Of a stretch of 64,000 nucleotides of DNA, positions 7,907-17,903 are shown in pieces. Under the pieces are notes generated by a model. It did no database searches. It had not been told where the DNA came from and saw only the letters and a list, made by a program, of their open reading frames with translations. Source of the stretch: an uncultured bacterium (GTDB lineage Bacteria > Cyanobacteriota > Vampirovibrionia > Gastranaerophilales > Gastranaerophilaceae); assembly GCA_902776035.1 (NCBI GenBank), contig CACYOO010000002.1:103544-167543 (forward strand), in the 5' to 3' direction. Made by a program: the position numbers and the translations under genes. How positions within the stretch are numbered: position 1 is the stretch's first letter; each line of letters begins with the position of its first letter.

Positions 7907-10039
7907 ATGAAAAGAATATTAATATTATTTACCGCAATTATAATTACATGCAATTGCGTATTAGCAAATGATTTTAAAATGTATTATGATAACGGTCAAA
8001 ATTTTTATAATTCCTCTCAATACACAAACGCTATAAATGAATTTAAAAAAGCATTGAGAATAAATTACAAAGATAATTCTGCAAGAATAGGTCTTGTTAA
8101 TTCATACCTTGCAAGAGGAACATATTATGCAACCAATTCAAATGATTATGAAAAAGCTGCAAATGATTTTCGTTCTGCATTATTTTATTTAAAATATTAT
8201 CCTGAAGCACAAGATGTACAAAATTCAATAACTGCAATTCAAACAACCATAGATAATCTTGAACAATGTATGAATGCATTAGAAGAATCAAGATTACCTC
8301 AAGAAAGATACAATAGAGGAGTTGTTCTTAGAAAAAACGGCAATCTTCCTGCTGCAGGATATGAATTTTTGCAAGTTATAAGTTCTGATAATAAAGAATT
8401 AAAAAGTAATGCCTATGCTCAAATCGGAGATATTATGGCAGTTTTAGACAATACACCAAAGGCAGAACTATATTACAAGCAAGCTGTTGCTTTAAATAGC
8501 AACAATACAAGTGTAAGATTAAAATATGCCAGAGTATTAGATAAACTTGGAAAAGATAATCTTTCTGTAAATGAATATAATTATGTATTATCAAAGGGTG
8601 AGGCAAATTCAGAAGTTTTATATGCACTTGAAAAAATATATACAAAAAAACTCACTTCAACTCCAAACAATGCAGAATTGAATTCTAATCTGGGTGCAAT
8701 ATTACAAAAAGAAGGAAAACTTGATGAAGCTTTAAAATATTATCAAACAGCAGAAAAATTAAATCCATCAAGCACTACTATAAGATTAAATATAGGAACT
8801 CTTTATCAACAAAAGAAAGATTATGCATCCGCATTATCTGCATATAATTCGATTTTAGCATTAGAGCCAAATAATATTGAAGCCAATATGTACAAGGCAC
8901 AATTACTTGCAGAATCAGGAGAAAAGTCAGAAGCATTAAAAGTATATAAAAATATTCTTACATTAAAGCCGGATTTTACCGAAGCTAAAACTGAAATGAT
9001 AGATTTGATGAAAGATACCATGACACCTGAACAAATACTTTTATCTTTATCAAATAATAATGTTGCAGATAAATCATCCGTAGATGCAATGTATAATTAT
9101 GCAAAAACATTACATAATGATAATAAACTTGATAATGCTATTACATGCTATGACTTAGTATTAAAATATAACACTACAAATCCTGAAGTTTATGAGAATT
9201 TGGCTCTTGCATATTTAGATAAAAAAGATTATACAAATGCAGAAAAAATTATTAAAACCGCACAAAGTAAATTTCCAAATAGTGAACATATTAAATCTGC
9301 GGCAAATAAAATAAATAATGTGCTTTCCAATGCCAAGTATACAGATGCAAATAAGTATTTCACAAACGGAGATTACCAAAAAGCTTTAGATGTTTATTTA
9401 AGCATTTCTCCAAAACAAAAAGATGTTTTAATTGCTATAGCAGCTTGCTATAAGGGCTTAAATAACATAGATAAATCAATAGAATATTATAAAAAAGCAT
9501 TATCATTAGATTCTACAGATTCTGAAATCGCATATTACATAGGTGTGCTTTATGCAGAAAAAGAAAGTTGGACATCTTCAAAAATATATCTTCAAAAAGC
9601 ATTGGCATTAAACCCTAAGAATACTGAAGCAAATGACTTATTATCAACAGTAATAGAACAAAATAATGTAATTTTAATAGATAAAGTTATAAATATGTAT
9701 AACTCAAAAGATTACACAAATGCATTAAAATTAATAAGTCAGATATTATCAGAAGACAAAACAAATTCCTATGCATATTACTATAGAGGTTTAATATATG
9801 ATGCACAACAAAAACCATTAGAAGCCGTTGAAGAATATAAAAAAGCCGTAAATTATAATTCGGAATTATCAATATCATATTATCTGATAGCTACCGCTTA
9901 TGATACATTAGGTCAGTATTCAAATGCATATATATATTTTAACAAGTTTGTAAACACTTCCAAAACAAATGATGAATACAAAAAATATTCTATAACACGA
10001 TTAAATGACTTAAAGAGTTATGCAAAACATGCAAAATAA
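7907..10039 (+). CDS. Secreted tetratricopeptide-repeat protein
   Basis: A 710-residue exported TPR superhelix, likely a periplasmic or envelope scaffold. A signal peptide (MKRILILFTAIIITCNCVLA) is followed by around 14-16 TPR units. Typical helix-turn-helix patterns include YTNAINEFKKALRINYKD, AELYYKQAVALNSNN, DEALKYYQTAEKLNPSS and SIEYYKKALSLDSTD. No enzymatic domain is seen. The cysteine near the signal end (CNCVLAND) does not match a lipobox well. The ATG at 7907 is preferred because GGAGTG lies 6-7 nt upstream; a GTG at 7898 is in frame but part of that ribosome site. Its 3' end overlaps the start of dusB, suggesting co-transcription. Confidence 0.88.
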   Translation: MKRILILFTAIIITCNCVLANDFKMYYDNGQNFYNSSQYTNAINEFKKALRINYKDNSARIGLVNSYLARGTYYATNSNDYEKAANDFRSALFYLKYYPEAQDVQNSITAIQTTIDNLEQCMNALEESRLPQERYNRGVVLRKNGNLPAAGYEFLQVISSDNKELKSNAYAQIGDIMAVLDNTPKAELYYKQAVALNSNNTSVRLKYARVLDKLGKDNLSVNEYNYVLSKGEANSEVLYALEKIYTKKLTSTPNNAELNSNLGAILQKEGKLDEALKYYQTAEKLNPSSTTIRLNIGTLYQQKKDYASALSAYNSILALEPNNIEANMYKAQLLAESGEKSEALKVYKNILTLKPDFTEAKTEMIDLMKDTMTPEQILLSLSNNNVADKSSVDAMYNYAKTLHNDNKLDNAITCYDLVLKYNTTNPEVYENLALAYLDKKDYTNAEKIIKTAQSKFPNSEHIKSAANKINNVLSNAKYTDANKYFTNGDYQKALDVYLSISPKQKDVLIAIAACYKGLNNIDKSIEYYKKALSLDSTDSEIAYYIGVLYAEKESWTSSKIYLQKALALNPKNTEANDLLSTVIEQNNVILIDKVINMYNSKDYTNALKLISQILSEDKTNSYAYYYRGLIYDAQQKPLEAVEEYKKAVNYNSELSISYYLIATAYDTLGQYSNAYIYFNKFVNTSKTNDEYKKYSITRLNDLKSYAKHAK

Positions 10040-11015
10040 CAAGAATAACAATCAAAATTTAATATTTAAACGAGTTTCCTTAGCCCCAATGGCAGGTATA
10101 ACAGATATTGTATTAAGAAAGCTTGTAAGAGAATATTCTGCTACATGCCTTATAACAACAGAGATGATAAGTTCTGAGGGTTTAAACCATGTTCATGACA
10201 GTGCAATTATAAAAACATGTGAAACTGATTCACCAATTGCATTTCAAATATCAGGACATAAACCCGATTTAATGGCAAAGTCTGCAAAATTTTTAGAATC
10301 CAGAAGTGATATTATCGATATAAATATGGGCTGTCCTGTCAAAAAAGTTGTAAACGGTAACGATGGTTCTGCCCTAATGAAAACTCCGGAACTTGCTATG
10401 GATATTGTAAAAGCAGTGAAAGATGCCGTTTCTTGTCCTGTTAGTGTAAAATTCAGATTAGGATATACAGAAGATATCATGAACTATGTTGAATTTGGCG
10501 AAAAAATGCAGGAAGCAGGAGCTAATTTTATCACAATACATGCCAGAACAAGAGCACAAATGTATTCAGGACATGCCGATTGGAAAAAAATAAAACATTT
10601 AAAACATGCTGTTGATATACCTGTTTTTGCAAACGGTGATATTGTATCAATTGAAACAGCAGAACAATGTCTTGAACAATCCGAAGCTGATGGAGTTGCA
10701 ATTGGAAGGGGTGCTTTAGGAGATGTAACACTTCCATATAGAATAGAACACTATTTGGAAACAGGAGAAAAATTGCCGCCACCTACGTTTCAAGAAAAAA
10801 TTGATACACTTACAAGACACCTTGAAGGTGAAATTTCATTTAGAGGCGAAGAAGTAGGAATGAAATGTATAAGAAAGTTATATGGATATTATATTTCAGG
10901 AGTTCCTAATGCTGCAAAATACAGAGCTGAACTTGTTACAACCGATAAGTATGATATTATGCTAAAAAAATTAAACGAAATCCGAAAATTAGCTTACAGT
11001 ATGCAAAAAATATAA
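10020..11015 (+). CDS. dusB: tRNA-dihydrouridine synthase (DusB family)
   Basis: FMN enzyme that reduces uridine in the tRNA D-loop using NADPH. The 331 residues show the family signatures: LAPMAGITD (FMN site, 21-29), INMGCPVKKV with the catalytic C105, GSALMK, KFRLGY, HARTRAQMYSG, ANGDI and the phosphate-binding GRGALGD. Length and motif order match the DusB/NifR3 branch. Its ATG at 10020 lies 20 nt before the end of the TPR gene (a second ATG at 10029 is possible; neither has a strong ribosome site). The 3' end overlaps the convergent gene at 10989 by 27 nt. Confidence 0.93.
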   Translation: MQNMQNNKNNNQNLIFKRVSLAPMAGITDIVLRKLVREYSATCLITTEMISSEGLNHVHDSAIIKTCETDSPIAFQISGHKPDLMAKSAKFLESRSDIIDINMGCPVKKVVNGNDGSALMKTPELAMDIVKAVKDAVSCPVSVKFRLGYTEDIMNYVEFGEKMQEAGANFITIHARTRAQMYSGHADWKKIKHLKHAVDIPVFANGDIVSIETAEQCLEQSEADGVAIGRGALGDVTLPYRIEHYLETGEKLPPPTFQEKIDTLTRHLEGEISFRGEEVGMKCIRKLYGYYISGVPNAAKYRAELVTTDKYDIMLKKLNEIRKLAYSMQKI

Positions 11016-11657
11016 AATTGCATTCAAAATAAAACATAAAGCAATAAATTTTATTGCACTAATCGTTTCTGTTTTAAATATTTTTTTGTCATTTGTTTCC
11101 TGCTTTTGTTCAACGCTCAATGAATCTATATAAGGTTTTAAATAACTTATATAAGATTTATTCATCGCCTCTGACATTTGGATATTGGATATATCACCGT
11201 TATAGAATAACTCCCTGATATTTTCAGCATATTCCTTATTAACATACATTTTCGTTATGTCATAAGAATATACAAGTGATACATGATTTTTAATTTGAGT
11301 TAATTCTTGATAATATACTGTTACAACTATATTATCGAGAATATTACCCCAACAATTTTTTACTATCCCTGCATTATTTAAAACAACAACTTTTTCAAAA
11401 ATACATTCTGAAAATACAGCTAAAAGACGGTCTATTTGAGAATTTGACAACTTATATTCCTCAAATTTTATATTGTTTATAAATTCATTAGTAAAATATG
11501 AAATAGCATGCAAAACTGTTGACCGTTCTTCTTTGGATTTATTTTTCAGAACATGTCCTGCTTTCATCAGATGTCTGTACGCAACAGTTCGTGCGTACAT
11601 TTCTCTGACTTTATCCTGTAAATATTCAATATCTGCTATATTAAAAATCTCGCTCAT
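10989..11657 (-). CDS. Tail-anchored protein of unknown function
   Basis: Unrecognised 222-residue protein. It is mostly alpha-helical and soluble, and ends in a single hydrophobic helix (FIALCFILNAILYFLHTVS), i.e. C-terminal membrane anchoring with the bulk in the cytoplasm. No catalytic motif is visible. The first 60 residues (DIEYLQDKVREMYARTVAYRHLM) are charged helices. The gene has its own promoter (TTGATT-N16-TATATT) whose -10 box ends 6 nt before the ATG, with no ribosome site between, so the mRNA is predicted to be leaderless. Its 3' end overlaps dusB tail to tail. Confidence 0.7.
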   Translation of the reverse strand: MSEIFNIADIEYLQDKVREMYARTVAYRHLMKAGHVLKNKSKEERSTVLHAISYFTNEFINNIKFEEYKLSNSQIDRLLAVFSECIFEKVVVLNNAGIVKNCWGNILDNIVVTVYYQELTQIKNHVSLVYSYDITKMYVNKEYAENIRELFYNGDISNIQMSEAMNKSYISYLKPYIDSLSVEQKQETNDKKIFKTETISAIKFIALCFILNAILYFLHTVS

Positions 11658-11663
11658 ATTTCT

Positions 11664-11691
11664 AATATAATGATGTCATGAAAATAATCAA
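11664..11691 (-). promoter_or_regulatory. Sigma-70-type promoter giving a probable leaderless mRNA
   Basis: On the minus strand: -35 TTGATT (11686-11691), 16-nt spacer, -10 TATATT (11664-11669), then exactly 6 nt to the ATG at 11657. There is no room for a Shine-Dalgarno sequence. Confidence 0.6.
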
Positions 11692-11725
11692 CATTCAATA
11701 TTGAGAACGATTAAATGTGTTAAAA

Positions 11726-12679
11726 TCACTTTAGTTCGACATCCTTGATATATCTTGGTCTTGACTTAACTTCACGAAAAACTTGTCCTAAATATTCACC
11801 AATAACACCCATACAGAACAATTGTAAACCGCCAAAAAATGACATAACCGTAACTAATGTTGCCCAACCGTTAGGTGTATTATGTAAAAATAATTTTTCA
11901 TATACAGCTTCCAAACCAACAAAGCCGGCAAATACAAACATGAAAAATCCCAACACAGCTATTATTCGCAACGGTAAAATACTAAAAGATGTAATTCCAT
12001 TTAAAGCCAATCCTATCAGCTTCATATAATTGAACTTTGATTTTCCGATAACTCTTGGTTTTACATCAAAATTTACATATTTATTTTCTAACCCTATTTC
12101 ATTAAAAAATCCTCTTAAAAATAATTGTTTTTCAGGATACATAGCTAAAATATCAAGTGCTTTTTTACTTACAAGCCGATAATCAGAATGATTCATCGGT
12201 ATATTTACACCTAATATATTCATTGTTTTATAAAAACATATTGCAGTAGTCTTTTTTAAAAAAGAATCAGTATCTCTGCTATTTCTTATTCCAGATACAA
12301 TATCAGCTCCATTCAGATATTCATCAACAAATTTTTCTATTGCCCATTGGTCTTGCTGTAAATCTGCATCAATAGATACAACACAATCACACCCTAACTC
12401 TCTTACACCTAAAAGTCCTGCAATATGTGCCATTTGGTTGCCATAATTTCTTACAAATTTAACTCCTTTAACTAAAGAATTGATTTTATGCAGTTCAGAT
12501 ACCATTTCCCAAGTTTTATCTTTTGAACCATCATCAACAATATATATATAACTATCTTCATTAATTTTACCTTTAATTACTAAATCGTTTATAACTTCAA
12601 AAAGACTGTTAACTGTACTTTTAATACATAGTTCTTCATTATAACAAGGTATTGTAATTGCAAGGGTTGGTTTATTCAT
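11726..12679 (-). CDS. Membrane glycosyltransferase family 2 (GtrB/DPM1-like)
   Basis: Predicted polyprenyl-phosphate glycosyltransferase that moves a sugar from a nucleotide donor to undecaprenyl phosphate at the inner face of the membrane. The 317 residues open with a GT-A fold: ITIPCYNEE, VDDGSKDKTW, FVRNYGNQMAHIAGL (typical of the GtrB/Dpm1 group) and the metal-binding IDADLQQ. Two C-terminal membrane helices follow (about 230-255 and 268-292). GAGG precedes the ATG. It is divergent from the YdjC-type deacetylase gene at 12749, and the two share an AT-rich promoter region with overlapping -10 boxes near 12714-12720. They may work on the same surface glycan; no flippase or second GT is adjacent. 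Confidence 0.85.
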   Translation of the reverse strand: MNKPTLAITIPCYNEELCIKSTVNSLFEVINDLVIKGKINEDSYIYIVDDGSKDKTWEMVSELHKINSLVKGVKFVRNYGNQMAHIAGLLGVRELGCDCVVSIDADLQQDQWAIEKFVDEYLNGADIVSGIRNSRDTDSFLKKTTAICFYKTMNILGVNIPMNHSDYRLVSKKALDILAMYPEKQLFLRGFFNEIGLENKYVNFDVKPRVIGKSKFNYMKLIGLALNGITSFSILPLRIIAVLGFFMFVFAGFVGLEAVYEKLFLHNTPNGWATLVTVMSFFGGLQLFCMGVIGEYLGQVFREVKSRPRYIKDVELK

Positions 12680-12748
12680 TTTTTCCTCATATATATATAA
12701 ATACTTTTTTATATTATAATATTTTTAACTTAAGTTCAAGGAAATTTT

Positions 12749-13594
12749 ATGAATAATAAAAATTATATATTGAATGCAGATGATTTTGGATTATCACAAA
12801 GCATAAACAGAGCTATTGCTGAAGGTTATAACAACAATATTTTAAACTCAACATCCCTCTGTGCAAATGGTATTGCATTCGACTCTGCAATTAATGAAAT
12901 CATGCCTGAATGTCCAAATTTGTGTGTAGGTGTACATTTAAATTTAATCGAAGGTAAGGCACTATGTAATCATGAACAAATTCCTGATTTAACAGATAAA
13001 AATAATAACTTTAATAACGGATATATTCAACTTCTTTTAAAATCACAAAATAAAAAGGTTTTGGAACAAATTGAAATTGAATTTAGAGCTCAAATTGAAA
13101 AGATATTGCAGCACTTTCAACCATTTCATATGGATTCTCATGTTCATACACATTCTATTCCAAAGATATTTGAAATTACTTGTAAACTTGCAAAAGAATA
13201 TAATATTCCATTTGTAAGAACACAATTTGAAAATCCTTATATTACACTAATATTATCGAAAAATCTTAATATGAAATACCCTGTAAATTTAATAAAACTT
13301 TGTTTATTAAATACGTTTACATTTATAAATAAAAAAACGGTAAAACAATATGATTTAAAAACCAATGATTATCTGACAGGAGTAACTTACACAGGAATGA
13401 TGTCATCCAATACAGTAGAATATGGGCTTGAAGTTTTAAAAAACAAGAATGATATAACCGTTGAAACACTTATACATCCTTATCCTGAAACACATAAAGA
13501 AGAATATGAAATTATGTCAAACGAAAATATGAAATATAAAATCGAAAATATGGGATTTAAGTTTACAACATACAAAGAATTAAGCAGGAATTAA
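12749..13594 (+). CDS. YdjC/HpnK-family carbohydrate deacetylase
   Basis: Metal-dependent deacetylase of the YdjC-like family, which removes acetyl groups from N-acetylated sugars (ChbG on chito-oligosaccharides, HpnK on hopanoid sugars). In 281 residues the ligands are visible: NADDFG near the N-terminus (D11, D12), HLNLIEG, and HMDSHVHTHSIP in the middle. No signal peptide is present, so it acts in the cytoplasm. AAGGAAA lies upstream of the ATG. It is divergent from a GtrB-like transferase and is followed 2 nt later by the PLD gene on the same strand. The substrate cannot be told from sequence; a lipid-linked GlcNAc made by the neighbour is a plausible guess. Confidence 0.83.
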   Translation: MNNKNYILNADDFGLSQSINRAIAEGYNNNILNSTSLCANGIAFDSAINEIMPECPNLCVGVHLNLIEGKALCNHEQIPDLTDKNNNFNNGYIQLLLKSQNKKVLEQIEIEFRAQIEKILQHFQPFHMDSHVHTHSIPKIFEITCKLAKEYNIPFVRTQFENPYITLILSKNLNMKYPVNLIKLCLLNTFTFINKKTVKQYDLKTNDYLTGVTYTGMMSSNTVEYGLEVLKNKNDITVETLIHPYPETHKEEYEIMSNENMKYKIENMGFKFTTYKELSRN

Positions 13595-13596
13595 TT

Positions 13597-15402
13597 ATGA
13601 AAAATTTCAGTATTGTTCTTATAATATTAATGCTTATAACATTTACTATTTACATTTACTATTCAAAAACAACCGTAAAAATTTTAAGAGTATATAATCC
13701 ATCAAGTATAGCAATTGATATAAATAGAAACGGACGTGTGGATGTAAATGAAAAATTTACAGTTAATGGAGTTGAAACATTAACTTCACTTCAAAGCGAT
13801 TATCAAAGAGATTTGGCAAAAAGCTTAGGTATAGATGAAGAAATCGCTCTTGGGATAGGATATTATGCAGAAAAATATGCACAAAGTATTCTTTTAGATA
13901 AGAATGTAAAATACAAAATACTGCCGGACGGAACTATTAATATATCATTTGAAGCAAAAAATTATAATAAAATTATGCAAATGTCAGCTTTTGCAATAAA
14001 AGACAAAAAAGCTATTAATAAGAAGAAATTTAATGAACAAGCATCTCTCGTTAAAAAAGTTAAGCTAAGAATATATAATAACAAAAGTAATAAATATCAT
14101 CATTTAGATTGTAAATACGGACAAATGGCACATGATTCAGTTATATTACCTATAAATTCAATACCAAAAGATGCTAAACCTTGTAAATATTGCAGCGATA
14201 AAAGTTATAAAAATAAAATTGCAAAATCTATAAAACAAAAACCGACAAATGCTTATGAAGTAAAAGTTATAAGCGAAGCAAAGCCGCAAAAATTCACAAT
14301 TTCAAATGGAAAAATCAAACTGATTTTAACTGATTTCACAACACATTTTACAGTTGATACTAAATGTACAAGTGAATATTGTACAGAATTACTAAAAAAT
14401 ATAAACAACAGCAAACATTCAATTGATATGGCATTATACGGTTATGCAGATATACCTGATGTAACCAATGCAATAAGGAATGCCATTCAACGAGGAGTAA
14501 ATGTTCGTATGGTTTATGATGTAGATAAAGATAACGGAAATTATTATAATGATACATTTAAAATTGCTAAAATGATATCAGAAAGCAAAAATGATTCTAT
14601 ATATAAAAAAAGTAAGTATATGCATAATAAATTTTGGATATTTGATGAAAATGTCGTTATAACCGGTTCAGCAAATGCCTGCGGAACAGACTTTTCAGAA
14701 TTTAATGCTAACAGTATATTAATCATACAATCACCGGAAGTGGCACAAATTTATAAAAAAGAATTTGAACAAATGTATGATGAAAAGTTTCATGATAAAA
14801 AAGAAATAATAGAAAATAAAGAAAACATTTTACTTGGAGAAAGTATTGCTTCAATTTATTTCTCACCAATAGACAATATAATAACCGATAAACTTATTCC
14901 ATTTATAGAAAATGCTCATCATTACGTTTATATGCCAATTTTCGTATTAACTCATAAAAAGCTTACATCTGCACTTATAGATGCAAAAAAAAGAGGTGTT
15001 GATGTTAAAATTATTTTAGATGCAACAGGAGCAGGAAATACTTACTCTACACATGAAGAATTAAGAAAAAACGGTATACCTATAAAAGTAGAAAATTATG
15101 CAGGAAAAATGCATTCAAAAAGTATTATTATAGATGATGAATTTTTAGTAGCCGGTTCTATGAACTTTTCTAAAAACGGAGAAAGTGCAAATGACGAAAA
15201 CTGTATTGTAATAGAAAATCCATACCTTACAAAATATTATAAAACTTTTTTTAATTACATTTGGAATAAAATCCCTGATATATGGTTAACAAAAAATCCT
15301 CCGGCAGAATCTCACTATTCAATCGGTTCTTGTTACGATGGAATAGATAACAATTTTGATGGAAAAATAGATAATGAAGATGTAGGATGTATACAAAAAT
15401 AA
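13597..15402 (+). CDS. Membrane-anchored phospholipase D-family protein with calcium-loop motifs
   Basis: A 601-residue extracytoplasmic PLD superfamily enzyme (phosphodiesterase/nuclease/transphosphatidylase). Order: N-terminal anchor or signal helix (4-22); an EF-hand-like loop DINRNGRVDVNE (41-52); a small domain with paired cysteines (YHHLDC at 167-172, PCKYC at 195-199); two HKD motifs (H343-x-K345 with D350 in MHNKFWIFDE, and H506-x-K508 with D513 in MHSKSIIIDDEF), each followed by the GSxN element; and a C-terminal motif CYDGIDNNFDGKIDNEDVGC (579-598), a second calcium-loop pattern framed by cysteines. Both catalytic halves look intact. The HxK pairs and the YHxxxC...PCxxC segment resemble secreted nucleases more than phospholipid enzymes. 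It sits 2 nt after the deacetylase gene. Confidence 0.85.
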   Translation: MKNFSIVLIILMLITFTIYIYYSKTTVKILRVYNPSSIAIDINRNGRVDVNEKFTVNGVETLTSLQSDYQRDLAKSLGIDEEIALGIGYYAEKYAQSILLDKNVKYKILPDGTINISFEAKNYNKIMQMSAFAIKDKKAINKKKFNEQASLVKKVKLRIYNNKSNKYHHLDCKYGQMAHDSVILPINSIPKDAKPCKYCSDKSYKNKIAKSIKQKPTNAYEVKVISEAKPQKFTISNGKIKLILTDFTTHFTVDTKCTSEYCTELLKNINNSKHSIDMALYGYADIPDVTNAIRNAIQRGVNVRMVYDVDKDNGNYYNDTFKIAKMISESKNDSIYKKSKYMHNKFWIFDENVVITGSANACGTDFSEFNANSILIIQSPEVAQIYKKEFEQMYDEKFHDKKEIIENKENILLGESIASIYFSPIDNIITDKLIPFIENAHHYVYMPIFVLTHKKLTSALIDAKKRGVDVKIILDATGAGNTYSTHEELRKNGIPIKVENYAGKMHSKSIIIDDEFLVAGSMNFSKNGESANDENCIVIENPYLTKYYKTFFNYIWNKIPDIWLTKNPPAESHYSIGSCYDGIDNNFDGKIDNEDVGCIQK

Positions 15403-15474
15403 ATTATTATAGTATATATTATTGATATAATATACTTATGTTATAATTTTTAGTAAACTTGATTGATTAATAAA

Positions 15475-17793
15475 ATGACTGATAAATTACATATAAACGA
15501 AAATAAAAATAAAGATTATATATTAAATTTGTATTTTATAATAGTTTTTACACTTGTTTTAATATTTTTATTTATCCTTTTTGATATTTTATTAAATCAA
15601 ATAAAAACAACTAAAGAAGTTACTATTGAAACTTCTAAACAGATGGCATATAACGTATTCAACCGTTTAGAAAATGATATTCAAACACTACAAATAACTG
15701 CAGATGCAATAGGAAAAAATGAAAAATTTAAACCTAATGATATAAAAAATTATATAAAAAATACCGGAAAACAATCTATATTTTATTATTTGTCTTATGT
15801 ACAATTAGATGGTACAGCATACACAGCTGCAAGAGGAAACGTTTTTTTACCCAAAACAAATTTAAACAAATTAGAATGTTTTCAAAAATCAAAAAAAGGT
15901 CAACCTTGCTTTATACGTATACCTGAAACCATAAATAAATGGAGTACAATTAGGAATATATATACAATTCCTATTTATGATAAAAATAATAAAATTAAAG
16001 CTGTTTTATCTGCAACAACAAAAGCAGATATTTATAAAACTATTCTTGATATTAATAATTTTAACGGAAGAGCTTTCGCCAATATCATTAATTCAAACGG
16101 AGATTATGTTATAAGATCTGATAATGAAAATAATGAAGATTTCATGAATATGTTTTCACAAACATATAAATATTCTTCTATGAATTTAAACAAACTTAAA
16201 GAAGCTGTACAGAAACAAAAAACAGGTATATTTTGGACTGTATTTAACCAAAAATTATGGATTGTAGCATATACTCCCGTATCTTATCAGGATTGGATGC
16301 TTATTTCATTTGTACCTGCAGATATTATGATTGTAAACATAATAAAAGCAATTTCTTTTGCTGTTTTTCTAATGGTACTTTTTAATATTGTTATAATAAT
16401 GATATTAAAAAGGATAAATGCCATTCAGCAAAAAGCTTATAATTCAATGATGAAAATAGCATTTACAGATGAAATAACAAATGCACCTAACAAAGCAAAA
16501 TTTATATTTGAGGCACAAAAACTTCTTGCTAAAATTACTCCTCAAGAACGATATGCAATCATTTTAATGGATATTAACAAATTTAAGGTAATCAATGAAA
16601 TATACGGATTTGAAACAGCAAATACTATATTATTTGACATTTACAATATTATAAACAAAAATTTACCTAAACAAACACTGCTTGCACGTTTTTATGCTGC
16701 AACATATTTATTTATAATCAAATATGAAAAAGAAGATGATATAAATGATGTTGTAGAAAAAATACATAGTGATATTGAAACATACAACAAGGAAAATATA
16801 CCTGTACTTAAAGCAGAAAGTAATAGCGGTGCAATAGCAAAACTAGTACCATTGTTTGGTATATATCTTATAAACGACACAACAATACCTATAAATATAA
16901 TGTGCGACAGGGTAAGTTTGGCTAAAAGGGCATTAGGAGATAATACAAACAAGTATATTTATTACTACGAAGATAATCTTAGAAAACAACTCATTAATGA
17001 GAAAAGCATAGAAGATGAAATGCATAAAGCATTACAAGAACATCAATTTGTAATGTATTTGCAACCGAAATATGATATGAAAACACTTACAGTTGCTGGT
17101 TCAGAGGCACTTGTAAGATGGATACACCCAACAAAAGGTTTTATTTCACCGGGAGAATTTATACCATTATTTGAAAAAAATGGTTTTGTTCTAAATTTAG
17201 ACAGATATATATGGGAAGAAGCATTTAAAACTGTTAAATCTTGGATAGACAGAGGATATAAACCCGTTCCTATATCCGTAAATATTTCTCGTTTACACTT
17301 AAGTAATAATGATTTTATACAATATTTACATGATTTATTAGAAAAATATAAATTTGAACCTGAATACATAGAATTAGAAATGACCGAAAGTGTCGGCTTT
17401 GAAGATTATGACAGATTTATAATAGTAATAAAAGAATTAAAAAAATTGGGCTTTAGCATATCAATAGACGACTTTGGTTCGGGCTATTCTTCATTAAATA
17501 TGCTCAGAAAAATTCCATGTGATATTATAAAACTTGATAGAGGTTTTATAAACGATACAACAAATGATGAAAGAGGAAAAGTTGTAGTACAGCATGTACT
17601 TTCTATGGCTAAAAATCTTTCATTAAAGACAGTATCAGAAGGGATAGAAACCGTAGATCAAGCACAGTTTTTAACAGATGCCGGTTGTGATATAGCACAG
17701 GGCTTTTTATATGCAAAACCAATGAAAGTTGAAGATTTTGAAAAAGTTGCATTTATAGATAAAAAGCTTAAGATAGAAGGTTTACGGATATAA
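15475..17793 (+). CDS. Membrane Cache-type sensor with degenerate GGDEF and EAL phosphodiesterase
   Basis: Predicted c-di-GMP phosphodiesterase of 772 residues. Two membrane helices (about 15-41 and 293-318) bracket a periplasmic Cache-like sensor. The GGDEF-like domain (about 330-490) keeps the fold (ILMDINKFKVINEIYGF) but the active-site GGDEF is replaced (RFYAATYLF), so cyclase activity is not expected. The EAL domain is complete: SEALVRW, NISRLHLS, ELEMTES, IDDFGSGYSS, IKLDRGFI, SEGIET, AQGFLYAKPM. The ATG at 15475 is preferred over an in-frame TTG at 15463; neither has a clear ribosome site. A TATAAT box lies at 15442-15447. A close relative with the same architecture is at 60068-62329. 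Confidence 0.88.
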   Translation: MTDKLHINENKNKDYILNLYFIIVFTLVLIFLFILFDILLNQIKTTKEVTIETSKQMAYNVFNRLENDIQTLQITADAIGKNEKFKPNDIKNYIKNTGKQSIFYYLSYVQLDGTAYTAARGNVFLPKTNLNKLECFQKSKKGQPCFIRIPETINKWSTIRNIYTIPIYDKNNKIKAVLSATTKADIYKTILDINNFNGRAFANIINSNGDYVIRSDNENNEDFMNMFSQTYKYSSMNLNKLKEAVQKQKTGIFWTVFNQKLWIVAYTPVSYQDWMLISFVPADIMIVNIIKAISFAVFLMVLFNIVIIMILKRINAIQQKAYNSMMKIAFTDEITNAPNKAKFIFEAQKLLAKITPQERYAIILMDINKFKVINEIYGFETANTILFDIYNIINKNLPKQTLLARFYAATYLFIIKYEKEDDINDVVEKIHSDIETYNKENIPVLKAESNSGAIAKLVPLFGIYLINDTTIPINIMCDRVSLAKRALGDNTNKYIYYYEDNLRKQLINEKSIEDEMHKALQEHQFVMYLQPKYDMKTLTVAGSEALVRWIHPTKGFISPGEFIPLFEKNGFVLNLDRYIWEEAFKTVKSWIDRGYKPVPISVNISRLHLSNNDFIQYLHDLLEKYKFEPEYIELEMTESVGFEDYDRFIIVIKELKKLGFSISIDDFGSGYSSLNMLRKIPCDIIKLDRGFINDTTNDERGKVVVQHVLSMAKNLSLKTVSEGIETVDQAQFLTDAGCDIAQGFLYAKPMKVEDFEKVAFIDKKLKIEGLRI

Positions 17794-17903
17794 AAGATAT
17801 TTTAAGATAATCAACATAACTTATCTTTCATCTTGCTAAAAAAACGGCAAAGAAACACTGACACAGAAGCTTTGTTTAAAATATTTGTAATATTTTAAAA
17901 CAT

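Noticed and set aside
15422..15447. TTGATA/TATAAT promoter pair before the first EAL gene
   Set aside because: The spacer is only 14 nt, too short for a normal sigma-70 promoter; only the -10 box is mentioned.
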